DNA of 64,000 bases from Allobosea sp. CRIB-10. GTDB lineage: Bacteria; Pseudomonadota; Alphaproteobacteria; Rhizobiales; Beijerinckiaceae. Location: NCBI RefSeq assembly GCF_900112185.1, contig NZ_FOKP01000003.1, positions 186,001 through 250,000 on the forward strand. Reading direction: 5' to 3'. Positions 53,283 through 64,000 of the stretch are shown piece by piece. Below the pieces are notes generated by a model, which was not told where the DNA came from, did no database searches, and saw nothing but the letters and a program-made list of their open reading frames with translations. Within the stretch, counting starts at the first letter, position 1. Every line of letters begins with the position of its first letter. Both the position numbers and the translations under genes were made by a program.

Positions 53283-54280
53283 GCGGCGATCTCCGTCTTG
53301 CCGGCCGGCGCCTTGGCCTTGTCGTAGAGGTGGCAGGCGACCTGGTGGCCGCCGACATCGATGAGCTCCGGCCGATCGACGCGGCAACGATCGAACACTT
53401 TCGAGCAGCGCGGATTGAAGGCGCAGCCCTGGGGGATGCTGGAAAGCCTGGGCATCGAGCCCGGGATCTGCACGAGCCGCTCGGCATCGCCAGTGATCGA
53501 GGGGATCGCGCCCATCAACCCTTGCGTATAGGGGTGGAGCGGCTGCTTGATCACCTCCCGCACCGGGCCGATCTCGGCGACGCGGCCGGCATACATCACC
53601 GCGACGCGGTCGGCCGTCTCTGCGATGACGCCCATGTCGTGGGTGACCAGCATCACCGAGGTCCCGCGTTCCTGGCAGAGCCGCTTGATCAGGGCGATGA
53701 TCTGCGCCTGCACGGAGACGTCGAGCGCCGTCGTCGGCTCGTCGGCGATGATGAATTCCGGCTCGGCGCAGAGCGCGAGCGCGATGACGACGCGCTGGCG
53801 CATGCCGCCGGAGAATTCGTGCGGATAGCCGTCGATGCGCCGCTCCGGCGCGGGGATGCCGACCTCGTCGAGCAGAGCGATGGCGCGCTTGCGGGCATCG
53901 GCCACGTTGAGATCGGTATGGGTCTGGATCGTTTCGATCAATTGCTCGCCGACCCGGTAGAGCGGGTTCAGGCTGGTCAGCGGGTCCTGGAAGATCATGC
54001 CGATGCGCTTGCCGCGGACGCGGCGCATCTGCTCGGGCGGGAGATGGTCGACGCGCTCGCCGGAGAGCACGACCTTGCCGTCGGCGATGCGGCCGGGCGG
54101 GTCGATCAGGCCGATGATGGCCGAGCCGGTGACCGATTTGCCAGCACCGGATTCGCCGACGACGCCGAGCACCTCGCCCCGGGCGATGTCGAAGGAGATC
54201 TTGTCGAGGGCGCGCAGCGTGCCGCGGCGGGTGACGAACTCGACGGTGAGATCCTGGACGGAGAGGACGGTCTCGCTCAT
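53279..54280 (-). CDS. peptide ABC transporter ATP-binding protein (DppD/OppD-like)
   Basis: A 333-residue ATPase. Walker A is GESGAGKSV, the Q-loop QDPLTSLNP, the signature FSGGMRQR and Walker B IIADEPTTALD. The C-terminal Cys-rich extension is CAFNPRCSKVFDRC. It pairs with the next ATPase (four-base overlap) and follows the second permease by four bases. Substrate specificity is set by the binding protein at 56326-57915. Confidence 0.93.
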   Translation of the reverse strand: MSETVLSVQDLTVEFVTRRGTLRALDKISFDIARGEVLGVVGESGAGKSVTGSAIIGLIDPPGRIADGKVVLSGERVDHLPPEQMRRVRGKRIGMIFQDPLTSLNPLYRVGEQLIETIQTHTDLNVADARKRAIALLDEVGIPAPERRIDGYPHEFSGGMRQRVVIALALCAEPEFIIADEPTTALDVSVQAQIIALIKRLCQERGTSVMLVTHDMGVIAETADRVAVMYAGRVAEIGPVREVIKQPLHPYTQGLMGAIPSITGDAERLVQIPGSMPRLSSIPQGCAFNPRCSKVFDRCRVDRPELIDVGGHQVACHLYDKAKAPAGKTEIAA

Positions 54281-54284
54281 CGGC

Positions 54285-55232
54285 TCACCTCAACCGCGGG
54301 TTCAGGGCGTCGCGCAGCCAGTCGCCGAGCAGGTTCACCGCCAGCACGAGGATCGCCAGCGTCACGCCCGGGAAGGTGACGATCCACCAATCGCCGGAGA
54401 ACAGATAGCGGTTGCCGATCGAGATCAGCGTCCCGAGCGAAGGCTGCGTCGGCGGCAGGCCGACGCCGAGGAAGGAGAGCGTCGCCTCGGTGATGACGGC
54501 GAGCGCGAGATTGATGGTCAGGATGACCAGCACCGGGCCAATCACGTTCGGCAGGACATGGCGCAGCATGATGAGGGGCGCTGGCAGGCCGACGAGGCGC
54601 GCCGCCTGGACATAGTCCTTGTTGCGCTCGACCAGGGTCGAGCCGCGGATGGTGCGGGCGTACTGCACCCAGAAGGAGAGCCCGATCGAGATCACCAGTA
54701 CATAGAGCGCGGTGTCCTCGCGGTTGGCGTGCTTGAAGATGCCGCGCACGACGCCGTCGATCAGCAGGGCGATCAGGATCGCCGGGAAGGTCAGCTGCAC
54801 GTCGGCGATGCGCATGATCAGCGAATCGACGCGGCCGCCGAGATAGCCGGCGAGCAGGCCGAGCGTGATGCCGATCGTCGCCGCCAGCGCGACGCCGAGC
54901 AGGCCGACGATCAGCGAGACGCGCAGGCCATAGAGGATCGCCGAATAGAGATCCCGGCCCTGGTCGTCCGTGCCGAGGATGAACTTCGGGTCGCCGCCAT
55001 CCTGCCAGGCCGGCGGGATGTTGGCGTCGGCGAGGAAGACCGTCGCCGGGTCGAAGGGGTTGGTCGGCGCGATCCAGGGCGAGAAAAAGGCGCCGACGAA
55101 CAGCACCAGCACGATCACGGCGGCGACCATCGTCACCTTGGAGCGCAGGAAGCTCGCGAGAATGTCGCTGTCGAGGATGCGGAACCAGAGCGAGGGCGGA
55201 TGCTTCGCAGGGGATGTGGGTTGCGCGCTCAT
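54285..55232 (-). CDS. peptide ABC transporter permease (DppC/OppC-like)
   Basis: A 315-residue permease from the ATG at 55232. An N-terminal membrane segment (MVAAVIVLVLFVGAFF) is followed by the periplasmic loop with LGTDDQGRDLYSAILYG, a DppC signature. The EAA loop is DYVQAARLVGLPAPLIMLRHVLPN. Five further membrane segments are present. It lies 8 bases after the DppB-like gene. A longer frame upstream is only a shadow of that gene. Confidence 0.92.
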   Translation of the reverse strand: MSAQPTSPAKHPPSLWFRILDSDILASFLRSKVTMVAAVIVLVLFVGAFFSPWIAPTNPFDPATVFLADANIPPAWQDGGDPKFILGTDDQGRDLYSAILYGLRVSLIVGLLGVALAATIGITLGLLAGYLGGRVDSLIMRIADVQLTFPAILIALLIDGVVRGIFKHANREDTALYVLVISIGLSFWVQYARTIRGSTLVERNKDYVQAARLVGLPAPLIMLRHVLPNVIGPVLVILTINLALAVITEATLSFLGVGLPPTQPSLGTLISIGNRYLFSGDWWIVTFPGVTLAILVLAVNLLGDWLRDALNPRLR

Positions 55233-55240
55233 GACCGGCC

Positions 55241-56221
55241 TCAATGCGCCCCGACCGTCGCGCGCAGGCGCGGATCGACCAGCGCGTAGAGCAGGTCGAC
55301 GATCAGGTTGATGCTGACGAACAGGAAGGAGATCAACATGAGATAGGCGGCCATGATCGGGATATCGACCTGCTGCACCGCCTTGAGGAAGAGCAGGCCC
55401 ATGCCCGGCCACTGGAACACAGTCTCGGTGATGATGGCGAAGGCGATGATCGAGCCGAGCTGCAGGCCGGCAATGGTGATGACCGGCACCAGCGTGTTCT
55501 TCAGCGCATGGCCGAAATGGATGGCGCGCGTCTTGAGGCCGCGGGCGCGGGCGAACTTGATGTAGTCGGTCCGCAGCACCTCCAGCATCTCGGCCCGGAC
55601 GAGGCGCATGATCAGCGTCATCTGGAACAGGCCGAGCGTGATCGAAGGCAGGATCAGTGCCTTCCAGCCGGAGGCGGTCAAAAGCCCGGTCGTCCACCAG
55701 TTGCCGAGCTTGACCACCTCGCCGCGCCCGAAGGAGGGCAGCCAGCCGAGCGTGACCGAGAACAGGTAGATCAGCAGGATGCCGATCAGGAAGGTCGGCA
55801 GGCTGATGCCGACCAGCGAGACCGTCTGGAAGATCTTCGCCAGCCAGCTGTCGCGGCGCAGCGCCGTGTACACGCCCATGGGGATGCCGACCAGAAGCGA
55901 GAACAGCGCCGACATGAAGGCGAGCTCCAGCGTCGCCGGGGCGCGCTCGCCGAGCAGCGAGATCACCGGCAGGCGGAACTGGTAGGAGACGCCAAACTCG
56001 AGCCGCGCGGCATTGTAGATGTAGCGCGCGAACTGGACGATGACCGGCTCGTCGAGACCGAGCGTCTGGCGCAATTGCGCGACCTGCTCCTGCGGCGTGT
56101 CGACGCCGACCATCTGGTTCACGGGGTCGCCGACGAAGCGGAACATGGCGAAGGCGATGAGCGCGACCGCGAGCATCACGATCAGCGACTGGAACAGCCG
56201 GCGCAGGACAAATGCGAGCAT
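55241..56221 (-). CDS. peptide ABC transporter permease (DppB/OppB-like)
   Basis: A 326-residue permease beginning MLAFVLRRLFQSLIVMLAV, the typical DppB N-terminus. About six membrane segments are predicted. The EAA loop is DYIKFARARGLKTRAIHFGHALKN, and LVDPRLR ends the protein. It is first of the two permease genes, about 105 bases after the binding protein gene. Together the two permeases form the inner-membrane channel. Confidence 0.93.
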   Translation of the reverse strand: MLAFVLRRLFQSLIVMLAVALIAFAMFRFVGDPVNQMVGVDTPQEQVAQLRQTLGLDEPVIVQFARYIYNAARLEFGVSYQFRLPVISLLGERAPATLELAFMSALFSLLVGIPMGVYTALRRDSWLAKIFQTVSLVGISLPTFLIGILLIYLFSVTLGWLPSFGRGEVVKLGNWWTTGLLTASGWKALILPSITLGLFQMTLIMRLVRAEMLEVLRTDYIKFARARGLKTRAIHFGHALKNTLVPVITIAGLQLGSIIAFAIITETVFQWPGMGLLFLKAVQQVDIPIMAAYLMLISFLFVSINLIVDLLYALVDPRLRATVGAH

Positions 56222-56325
56222 GGTCGCCCTTACAAGGAATCGGAAGCCGGCCCGTACGGGACGGCGTCAAAGCTGCAGATGGAGAAAGGGCGCGTCGGCT
56301 CCTCGCCTCCGCGCCCTTCAAACCC

Positions 56326-57915
<1,590 letters not shown>

Positions 57916-58153
57916 GTGAGACTGCTCCCGTTTGGTTAGAAACCACTCCTCCCCAGGAGCGGTGCCGGCCACCTGCTTATTTTGGCGGCAGGCCGACGAA
58001 GGCGGCAGATTAATGACGGTTCGAAGCCCGCGTCCAGTGCGGCCGATCGACTTCGTTCCAGATCGAACTTTGTTGCGAATACAACTAATGTGACGCACGA
58101 AGCTGCGAAGGACGGGGTGAACACCCGCAAGGAAGCACCCCGCCCCTTTCGCC

Positions 58154-59302
58154 TCAGCGGGCCAGCTCCGCGATCAGCGCGCGGACGAAGGCTGTGCCGG
58201 CGTCGAGCTGGGCCACGGTGAGGAACTCGTCCGGCTGATGCGCCTGGGCGATGTCGCCGGGGCCGCAGACCACGGTCGACCAGCCTGCCGCCTGGAACAG
58301 GCCGCCCTCGGTGCCGTAGGCAACGACATGGCTGGCATTGTCGCCAGTGATGCGGCGCGACAGCGTCTCGGCGGCGCCTTCCTTCTCCGGCGCCAGCGGC
58401 GGGGTCTGGGAGGTGATCTCCATGGTGATGCCGGTTTCGGGCGCGATCGCCTTCATCGGCCCCTCCAGCTCGGCGATCTTCGCCCGGTAGCGCGCGACAT
58501 AGTCCGTATCGTCGCCGGGCATGACCCGGACCTCGTGGCTGAAGCTGGCATGCTCGGCGGTGATGTTGACCGCGGTGCCGCCGGCGACGACGCCGACATG
58601 CAGCGTCGAATAGGGCGGCTCGAACGGGATGCCAGGCTGCGCATTCGCCTTGTTCTGCGCCATCACCTCGTCGTGCCAGGCGATCAGCTTGCCGGCGACC
58701 ATCACCGCGGGCACGCCGATGTCGACGCGGCTCGAATGCACGGCATGTCCGCGCACCGTCGTCTTCATGCGGGTACCGCCCTTGTGGCCGGTGACGACCT
58801 GCATCATCGAGGGCTCGCCGACGATCACCGCCGAGGGCTTCAGGCCCGCCTCCACCATGGCCTCGATCATGATCGCGGCGCCGATGCAGCCGACCTCCTC
58901 GTCATAGGAGAGAGCGATGTGGAAGGGCCGCTTCAAGCCCGCTTCGAGCATCTCCGGTACCAGCGCCAGCGCGATCGCGTCGAAGCCCTTCATGTCGCAG
59001 GAGCCGCGGCCATAGAGCTTGCCGTCGCGCTCGGTCAGCGTCCACGGATCGGAGCTCCAGTCCTGGCCCTCGACCGGGACGACGTCGGTATGACCGGAGA
59101 GGACGATGCCGCCTTCGATCTTGGGGCCGACGGTCGCATAGAGATTGGCCTTCTGCCCGTCCGGGCTCGGCACGATCGTGCTCTCGACGCCGTGCGCGGC
59201 GAGATAGTCGCGGCAGAAATGGATCAGATCGAGATTGCTGCGCCAGGACTCGGTGTTGAACGACACCAGCTTGGCCAGCATCTCCTTGGGGGAATAACGC
59301 AC
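58154..59302 (-). CDS. argE: acetylornithine deacetylase (M20 family)
   Basis: A 382-residue M20 peptidase-family protein of ArgE length. Metal and catalytic residues appear as LSGHTDVVPVEGQDW (His, Asp), CDMKGFDAIA (Asp) and SYDEEVGCIGA (Glu-Glu). The domain for dimerisation is inserted at about 175-290. The C-terminal His is in CGPGDIAQAHQPDE. It deacetylates N2-acetylornithine in arginine synthesis. Related N-acyl hydrolases share the motifs, so another acyl substrate is possible, and the adjacent peptide transporter fits a scavenging role too. Confidence 0.82.
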   Translation of the reverse strand: MRYSPKEMLAKLVSFNTESWRSNLDLIHFCRDYLAAHGVESTIVPSPDGQKANLYATVGPKIEGGIVLSGHTDVVPVEGQDWSSDPWTLTERDGKLYGRGSCDMKGFDAIALALVPEMLEAGLKRPFHIALSYDEEVGCIGAAIMIEAMVEAGLKPSAVIVGEPSMMQVVTGHKGGTRMKTTVRGHAVHSSRVDIGVPAVMVAGKLIAWHDEVMAQNKANAQPGIPFEPPYSTLHVGVVAGGTAVNITAEHASFSHEVRVMPGDDTDYVARYRAKIAELEGPMKAIAPETGITMEITSQTPPLAPEKEGAAETLSRRITGDNASHVVAYGTEGGLFQAAGWSTVVCGPGDIAQAHQPDEFLTVAQLDAGTAFVRALIAELAR

Positions 59303-59454
59303 GGGTGAAAATCTCCAGAAAACGGCCTAGAGGCAGGAACCGTGCCGGCAGGCTACGCTGGCATTGCCTGTCGTCAATCGCTTCTGCGCGCTTGACCGGG
59401 CTGCGCCGGGCGCGCTGATGTGCCGGCCAAGCAAAGCTACCGCGTGAGTCCGCC

Positions 59455-60423
59455 ATGTCCTTCGACGTCTCCCTCGCCGACATCCAGGCCGCCGCCAACC
59501 GCATCGCCGGCAAGGTCCGGCGCACGCCGACCTTCATGAGCGCCGGCCTCTCGGCAAGGCTCGGCGTCGAGACCGTGGTCAAGGTCGAGAGCCTGCAGCT
59601 CGCCGGCTCGTTCAAGGTGCGCGGCTGCTACAACAAGCTGCTGGGCCTGTCCGAGGCCGAGCGGGCGCGCGGCGTCGTCACCGTCTCCGGCGGCAACCAC
59701 GCCATCGCCGTCTCGCTGGTCGCCAGCATGCTCGGCATCAGGGCGCTGGTGCTGATGCCGAAGAACGTCGCTCCGCTCAACATCCGCCTGACGCAGGAGG
59801 CCGGCGGCGAAGTCGAGCTCTGCGAGGACGCGCTCGCTGCCTTCTCCAAGGCGGAGGAGTATGAAGGCAAGGGCATGACCCATGTCCACTCCTATGACGA
59901 CCCGGCGATCATCGCCGGCCATGGCACGGTCGGCCTCGAGCTTGCGGCCGATGCCGGCGGGCGGATCGACCATGTCTTCATCTCGATCGGCGGCGGCGGC
60001 TTCTCGGCCGGCGTCGGCGCGGCGCTGAAGGGGCTCGACCCGGCCGTCCGCATCCATGGCGTCGAGACCGAGGGCGCCACCACGATGACCCAGGCGCTCG
60101 AAGCCGGAAAGCCGGTGCCGATCCGCCCGACCTCGATCGCGCGCACGCTCGGCGCACCCTTCGCGACCGAGCGGACGATGGCGGCGGCGCGCCAGTTCCT
60201 CGAGGAGATCGTCGTCGTGCCCGATGCCGAGGCGGTGCGCGAGCTGGTCTGGGTGCTGCAGAACGGCCGGGTCCTGCTCGAACCGGCAGCGTCCTGCACG
60301 GTCGCCGCGGCGATGGCGCGCAAGGACCAGTTCGAGCCGGGCGAGCGGGTCGCACTGGTGCTGTGCGGCTCGAACGTCTCGCTCGACGACATCGAGCGCT
60401 GGCGCCAGGAATTCGGGGTCTGA
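59455..60423 (+). CDS. threonine/serine dehydratase (PLP-dependent fold II)
   Basis: A 322-residue enzyme with only the catalytic domain. The PLP lysine is K54 in LAGSFKVRGCYNKL. Other motifs are VSGGNHAIA, the Gly loop SIGGGGFSAG and LEPAASCTVAA. There is no regulatory ACT domain, so it is catabolic-type or serine-racemase-like. It deaminates L-threonine or L-serine to the 2-oxo acid; a 3-hydroxyaspartate lyase is an alternative. It is divergent from argE, 152 bases apart. Confidence 0.86.
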   Translation: MSFDVSLADIQAAANRIAGKVRRTPTFMSAGLSARLGVETVVKVESLQLAGSFKVRGCYNKLLGLSEAERARGVVTVSGGNHAIAVSLVASMLGIRALVLMPKNVAPLNIRLTQEAGGEVELCEDALAAFSKAEEYEGKGMTHVHSYDDPAIIAGHGTVGLELAADAGGRIDHVFISIGGGGFSAGVGAALKGLDPAVRIHGVETEGATTMTQALEAGKPVPIRPTSIARTLGAPFATERTMAAARQFLEEIVVVPDAEAVRELVWVLQNGRVLLEPAASCTVAAAMARKDQFEPGERVALVLCGSNVSLDDIERWRQEFGV

Positions 60424-60434
60424 GATGGCCTGAC

Positions 60435-60453
60435 GGCGCGCCACAGACGCGCC
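60435..60453. terminator. possible bidirectional hairpin terminator
   Basis: GGCGCG, seven bases, CGCGCC: a 6-bp G+C-rich stem 11 bases after the dehydratase stop and before the convergent Gly-rich gene end. There is only a weak T tract. Confidence 0.35.
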
Positions 60454-60472
60454 TTCAAGCGATCTGGCGTCC

Positions 60473-61075
60473 CTAGGGAACGACGCTGCCGCGAGCCCGC
60501 CCGCCGGCGACGCGGCAGGAGCAGCCGGCCCCGAGATCGGATGGATTGATCAACTGGCAGGTCCGCACGGGCGTCTGGCAGTAATTGCCGATGCCCGATG
60601 ACACAGGAGCGGCGTAGTAAGGTCCGGCGTAGTACGGCCGGCGATAATAATAGGACGAGTCGTAATAGCCGGAGTCGCCATAGTAATAGGGGTAAGCAGC
60701 AGCGGCGCCCAGAACGGTACCCGCCGCCAAGGCTCCAGCACCCCAGCCCCAGCCGCCGCCGTAATAGCCACGCCGCCAATAGCCCGGGCGACCGTAATAG
60801 CCGCCACCGCCATACCAGCGACCCGGCCGGTAGCCCCAGCCGGCGCCGCGGTAGAAGCCGCCGCGATAGCCATAGCCGCCCGCGCGAAAGCCGCCGAAGT
60901 TCCGTCCCGCCAGGCCGAAACGCTGTCCACCACCGAACGCACCGCCGCCGAAGCCACCGGCGCGGATACCCCCGCCGTGGAAGCCTCTGCCACCCCACCC
61001 TTGCGCCGAAGCGTCATGGGCGGTGAAGACGAAGATGGGAACGAGCGAAGCGGCGAGAACGATCAGGCGGCGCAT
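60473..61075 (-). CDS. secreted Gly/Tyr-rich protein with C-terminal Cys motif
   Basis: About 200 residues from the ATG at 61075, which has GGAGG at good spacing. The signal peptide covers about residues 1-24 (ending AHDASA-Q). A Gly-rich stretch (GWGGRGFHGGGIRAGGFGGG) is followed by GYRPGRWYGGGGYYGRPGYW-like repeats and a Tyr/Pro-rich region. The C-terminus has NYCQTPVRTCQL then GCSCRVAGGRARG, four Cys in a conserved layout seen in small exported proteins of this group. The function is unknown; a surface or envelope role is likely. Confidence 0.75.
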   Translation of the reverse strand: MRRLIVLAASLVPIFVFTAHDASAQGWGGRGFHGGGIRAGGFGGGAFGGGQRFGLAGRNFGGFRAGGYGYRGGFYRGAGWGYRPGRWYGGGGYYGRPGYWRRGYYGGGWGWGAGALAAGTVLGAAAAYPYYYGDSGYYDSSYYYRRPYYAGPYYAAPVSSGIGNYCQTPVRTCQLINPSDLGAGCSCRVAGGRARGSVVP

Positions 61076-61170
61076 GGCAGCCTCCGTTGGCGGCAAGGGC
61101 AGTCGACTACCATTAACGCGCGAGCACTGCGGCGGTTCCGTGGCGACGGCTCCGGCAGTCGGAACCCGCC

Positions 61171-62121
61171 TCAGACATAGCGCGCCAGATTCCGCCTGAT
61201 CCGCTCCAGCGGCGGCACATCGGGTGCCGGCGGCTCGAACGCCTTGCCGGTGATCGTCTCGAAGGCCTTGATATAGACCTGCGAGGTCTGCTCGATCAAT
61301 TCGTCCGGGATCGCGGGGATCGGCTCGTTATAGGGGTCGCAGCGCGCCGCCACCCAGTTGCGTACGAAATCCTTGTCGAAGCTTTCGGGCTTCTCTCCTC
61401 TGGCGAAGCGCTCGGGATAGCTGCCGGCGAACCAATAGCGGCTCGAATCAGGCGTGTGGATCTCATCGGCCAGGATGATCCGGCCCTCGGCGTCGGTGCC
61501 GAATTCGTATTTGGTGTCGGCGAGGATGAGGCCGCGCTCGGCGGCGAGCGTCTGGCCGCGGGCGAAGAGCTTCAGCGCATAGTCGGAGAGCGTCTCCCAT
61601 TGCGCCTGGGTCAGCAGCCCTTGCTCCAGTATCTGCGCCGGCGAGAGCGGCTCGTCATGGCCACCATCGAAGGCCTTGCTGGTCGGGGTGATGATCGCCT
61701 GCGGCAGCGCCTCGTTGTCCCTGAGACCGTCGGGGAAGCGGGCGCCGTACATCTCGCGCTGCCCTTGCTTGTACATGGTCAGGATCGAGGTGCCGGTGGT
61801 GCCGGCGAGATAGCCGCGCACCACGATCTCCACCGGGAGAATGTCGAGCCTCTTGCCGACCACGACGTTCGGGTCGGGATAGTCGAGGACGTGGTTGGGG
61901 CAGATATCGACGGTCTGCTCGAACCAGAAGCGCGCGGTCTGCGTCAGCACCTGCCCCTTGAACGGGATGCAGGCGATGGCGCGATCGAAAGCGCTGAGCC
62001 GGTCGGTGGCGATGATGATGCGGCGCCCGTCCGGCAGGTCGTAATTCTCGCGGACCTTGCCGCGATAATGGTTCGGCAGCTCCGGGATGGTGACATCGCG
62101 AATGGTGTTCGCCTCGGACAT
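61171..62121 (-). CDS. purC: phosphoribosylaminoimidazole-succinocarboxamide synthase
   Basis: A 316-residue SAICAR synthetase from the ATG at 62121. It begins [20 protein letters not shown] and has [28 protein letters not shown] and [14 protein letters not shown]. The length and the order of motifs are those of the longer, PurC type with N-terminal extension. It joins aspartate to CAIR in purine synthesis. The open frame upstream is a shadow and is not part of the protein. Confidence 0.94.
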   Translation of the reverse strand: MSEANTIRDVTIPELPNHYRGKVRENYDLPDGRRIIIATDRLSAFDRAIACIPFKGQVLTQTARFWFEQTVDICPNHVLDYPDPNVVVGKRLDILPVEIVVRGYLAGTTGTSILTMYKQGQREMYGARFPDGLRDNEALPQAIITPTSKAFDGGHDEPLSPAQILEQGLLTQAQWETLSDYALKLFARGQTLAAERGLILADTKYEFGTDAEGRIILADEIHTPDSSRYWFAGSYPERFARGEKPESFDKDFVRNWVAARCDPYNEPIPAIPDELIEQTSQVYIKAFETITGKAFEPPAPDVPPLERIRRNLARYV

Positions 62122-62334
62122 GGGGATGCTCGTGAGCTCGGGATCGCCCGGAGCGACACTCTCCGGCTGCGTGGCTCTTAACGGTTTCGTGGCGATGTGG
62201 ACAGCGCGCACCACGCATTCGCCAGTCTCCCACCCCTCATGCCGCAATCGGCTTGGACAGGACGCATGGCTCCGGGCTAGCGTGCGCGCCTGGCAACCCG
62301 TTTTCTGCCAAGCTGCAGACCAGCCGAGGACATC

Positions 62335-63510
62335 ATGCCCAAATCCGATCTCATCGCCGCGATCGAACCCGAGATCAGCGCGATCCGCCGCGACTTCCAT
62401 CGCCATCCCGAGCTGCTCTTCGACGTGCAGCGCACCGCCGGCATCGTCGCCGACAAGCTGAAGGAATGGGGCGTCGACGAGATCGTCACCGGGATCGGGC
62501 GCACCGGCGTCGTTGGCGTGATCAAGGGCAAGGGCCAGGAGTCCGGCAAGGTCATCGGCCTGCGCGCCGACATGGACGCTCTGCCGATCCATGAGGAGAC
62601 CAATCTCGAGCACCGCTCGACCGTGCCCGGCAAGATGCACGCCTGCGGCCATGACGGCCACACCGCCATGCTGCTGGGCGCCGCCAAGTATCTGGCGCAG
62701 ACCCGCGATTTCGACGGCACCGCGATCGTGATCTTTCAGCCGGCCGAGGAAGGCGGTGGTGGCGGCCGCGAGATGTGCAAGGACGGGCTGATGGAGCGCT
62801 TCGGCGTGCAGGAGGTCTATGGCCTGCACAACATGCCCGGCCTGCCGATCGGCCAGTTCGCCATCCGCAAGGGCCCGATGATGGCGGCGGCCGACCGCTT
62901 CCTGATCAAGCTGGAAGGCCGCGGCGGCCACGCCGCCAAGCCGAACGAGACGATCGACCCGCTGGTTTCCGCCTGCCAGATCGTCACCTCGCTGCAGACG
63001 ATCGCCTCACGCAATGCCGACCCGCTCGATTCCGTCGTGGTCTCGGTCACCGCGCTGCAGGCTGGCGAAGCCTTCAACGTCATCCCGCAGCATGCGGTGA
63101 TCAAGGGCACGGTCCGCTCGCTCTCGCCGGAGATGCGCGACCTCGCCGAGAAGCGCTTCCGCGAGATCGTCACCGGCACCTGCCAGGCCTTCGGCCTGAC
63201 CTTCGAGATCGAATACGAGCGCGGCTATCCCGTCACCTTCAACCATGCCGGCCAGACCGACTTCGTCACCAGCGCGACGAAGAGCGCCTTCGGCAAGGAG
63301 GCGATCGACACCACGGTGCCGCCGACCATGGGCTCGGAGGATTTCTCCTTCATGCTGGAGGAGCGGCCGGGCGCCTACATCTTCATGGGCAATGGCGAGT
63401 CCGCCGGGCTGCACCACCCGGCCTATGAGTTCAACGACAAGGCGATTCCGGTGGGCATGACCTACTGGGCGAGCCTCGTCGAGATGGCGATGCCGCAGCG
63501 CGCGGCATGA
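62335..63510 (+). CDS. M20D-family amidohydrolase (hippurate/N-acyl-amino acid hydrolase type)
   Basis: A 391-residue metallohydrolase. Metal ligands are seen in [13 protein letters not shown] and in [27 protein letters not shown] and the closing [16 protein letters not shown] are family signatures. These enzymes release an amino acid from an N-acyl or peptide derivative. The stop overlaps the following FAD gene by ATGA, so translation is coupled. The exact substrate is unknown. Confidence 0.88.
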   Translation: MPKSDLIAAIEPEISAIRRDFHRHPELLFDVQRTAGIVADKLKEWGVDEIVTGIGRTGVVGVIKGKGQESGKVIGLRADMDALPIHEETNLEHRSTVPGKMHACGHDGHTAMLLGAAKYLAQTRDFDGTAIVIFQPAEEGGGGGREMCKDGLMERFGVQEVYGLHNMPGLPIGQFAIRKGPMMAAADRFLIKLEGRGGHAAKPNETIDPLVSACQIVTSLQTIASRNADPLDSVVVSVTALQAGEAFNVIPQHAVIKGTVRSLSPEMRDLAEKRFREIVTGTCQAFGLTFEIEYERGYPVTFNHAGQTDFVTSATKSAFGKEAIDTTVPPTMGSEDFSFMLEERPGAYIFMGNGESAGLHHPAYEFNDKAIPVGMTYWASLVEMAMPQRAA

Positions 63511-64000
63511 GCGACATCGATTGCCTGGTGATCGGGGCCGGCGTCGTCGGCCTCGCGACGGCGCGCGCGCTTGCGCTCGCCGGCCGCGAGGTCGTGATCG
63601 CCGAGGCCGCGGACGGCATCGGCACGCAGACCTCGGCGCGCAACAGCGAGGTCATCCATGCCGGCATCTACTACCCGCCGGGCTCGCTGAAGGCGCGGGT
63701 CTGCGTCGAGGGGCGCAAGCTCCTCTACGCCTATCTCAGCGAGCGCGGCCTGCCGCACAAAGCCTGCGGCAAGCTGATCGTCGGCACTCATGCCGGCCAA
63801 CGCCCGGCGCTGGAGACGATCGCAGCGCGCGCCGAAGCCTCCGGCGTCACCTCGCTGCGCTGGCTCGATGGCACGCAGGCGAAGGCGCTGGAGCCGGAGG
63901 TAACCTGCGAGGTCGCCCTGCTCTCGCCCGAGACCGGCGTTATCGACAGCCATGCCCTGATGCTGTCGCTGCTCGGTGAATGCGAGGCGGCCGGCGGCTC
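63507..64000 (+). CDS. FAD-dependent oxidoreductase (L-2-hydroxyglutarate dehydrogenase-like), partial
   Basis: The frame starts with [22 protein letters not shown], a Rossmann FAD motif, and continues with [22 protein letters not shown], a DAO/LhgO-type pattern. It runs off the window end after about 164 residues. The [16 protein letters not shown] block is characteristic of L-2-hydroxyglutarate dehydrogenases. The start overlaps the amidohydrolase stop by four bases. The C-terminal half is not visible, so the substrate assignment is moderate. Confidence 0.8.
   Translation, partial: MSDIDCLVIGAGVVGLATARALALAGREVVIAEAADGIGTQTSARNSEVIHAGIYYPPGSLKARVCVEGRKLLYAYLSERGLPHKACGKLIVGTHAGQRPALETIAARAEASGVTSLRWLDGTQAKALEPEVTCEVALLSPETGVIDSHALMLSLLGECEAAGG

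Overview
The window is G+C-rich, gene-dense bacterial chromosome. Its gene content and order (ribF-ileS-lspA-two M16 peptidases-mutL; PodJ- and TipF-like polarity proteins; a TIGR02186/TauE pair; a candidate EcfG-type promoter) point to an alphaproteobacterium of the Hyphomicrobiales, most like Bosea or a close relative. This placement is inference from family knowledge, not from a search. No rRNA, tRNA, CRISPR array, prophage or insertion sequence was recognised.

Layout. 1-4400: tail of a VapB antitoxin, VapC toxin, a fluoroacetate/haloacetate dehalogenase-like hydrolase, a patatin, an ArsR-type regulator divergent from a TSUP exporter, and a secreted M15-type peptidase. 4700-8550: tadA and a GNAT acetyltransferase, then a pseudouridine synthase with very long Arg/Gly-rich arms, and rsmD. 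8551-9824: an A+T-richer insert with a 70-residue protein behind a candidate EcfG promoter, a strong terminator, and a Fic protein whose core motif has an unusual Asn. 9864-20465: a long minus-strand housekeeping run (MaoC hydratase, ribF, ileS, lspA, a secreted protein, a catalytic/non-catalytic M16 pair, endonuclease-type mutL). 20746-27148: orphan CheY, HAD protein, degenerate-EAL membrane protein, TPR membrane regulator, and an omega-amino acid:pyruvate aminotransferase.

27211-30239 is a clearly foreign, A+T-richer restriction-modification island: an EcoRII-type endonuclease, Vsr nicking enzyme and Dcm/M.EcoRII-type C5-methyltransferase overlapping by 8 bases each. The methyltransferase carries an N-terminal helix-turn-helix, and a perfect 13-bp palindrome lies just upstream of its start. 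30360-33118 holds a peptide-deformylase homologue that has lost two metal ligands, a small membrane protein, and a divergent SDR/LysR pair. 33119-39205 is a fatty-acid beta-oxidation block (acyl-CoA dehydrogenase, thiolase, FadB-like protein) with a MerR regulator upstream. 39559-44908 has a PodJ-like polarity protein and a TSUP/TIGR02186 pair. 44912-50546 is a molybdenum-cofactor neighbourhood (moeA, mobB, mobA, DUF2478) interleaved with tusA-like and mrp genes. 50728-57915 has an O-antigen-ligase-like membrane protein and a complete peptide ABC transporter operon. 58154-64000 has argE, a serine/threonine dehydratase, a Gly-rich secreted protein, purC, an M20 amidohydrolase and the start of an FAD-dependent oxidoreductase.

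The most notable items are the Fic locus, the EcoRII-Vsr-Dcm island with its candidate operator, the deformylase-like protein with substituted motifs, and the vapC-dehalogenase overlap.
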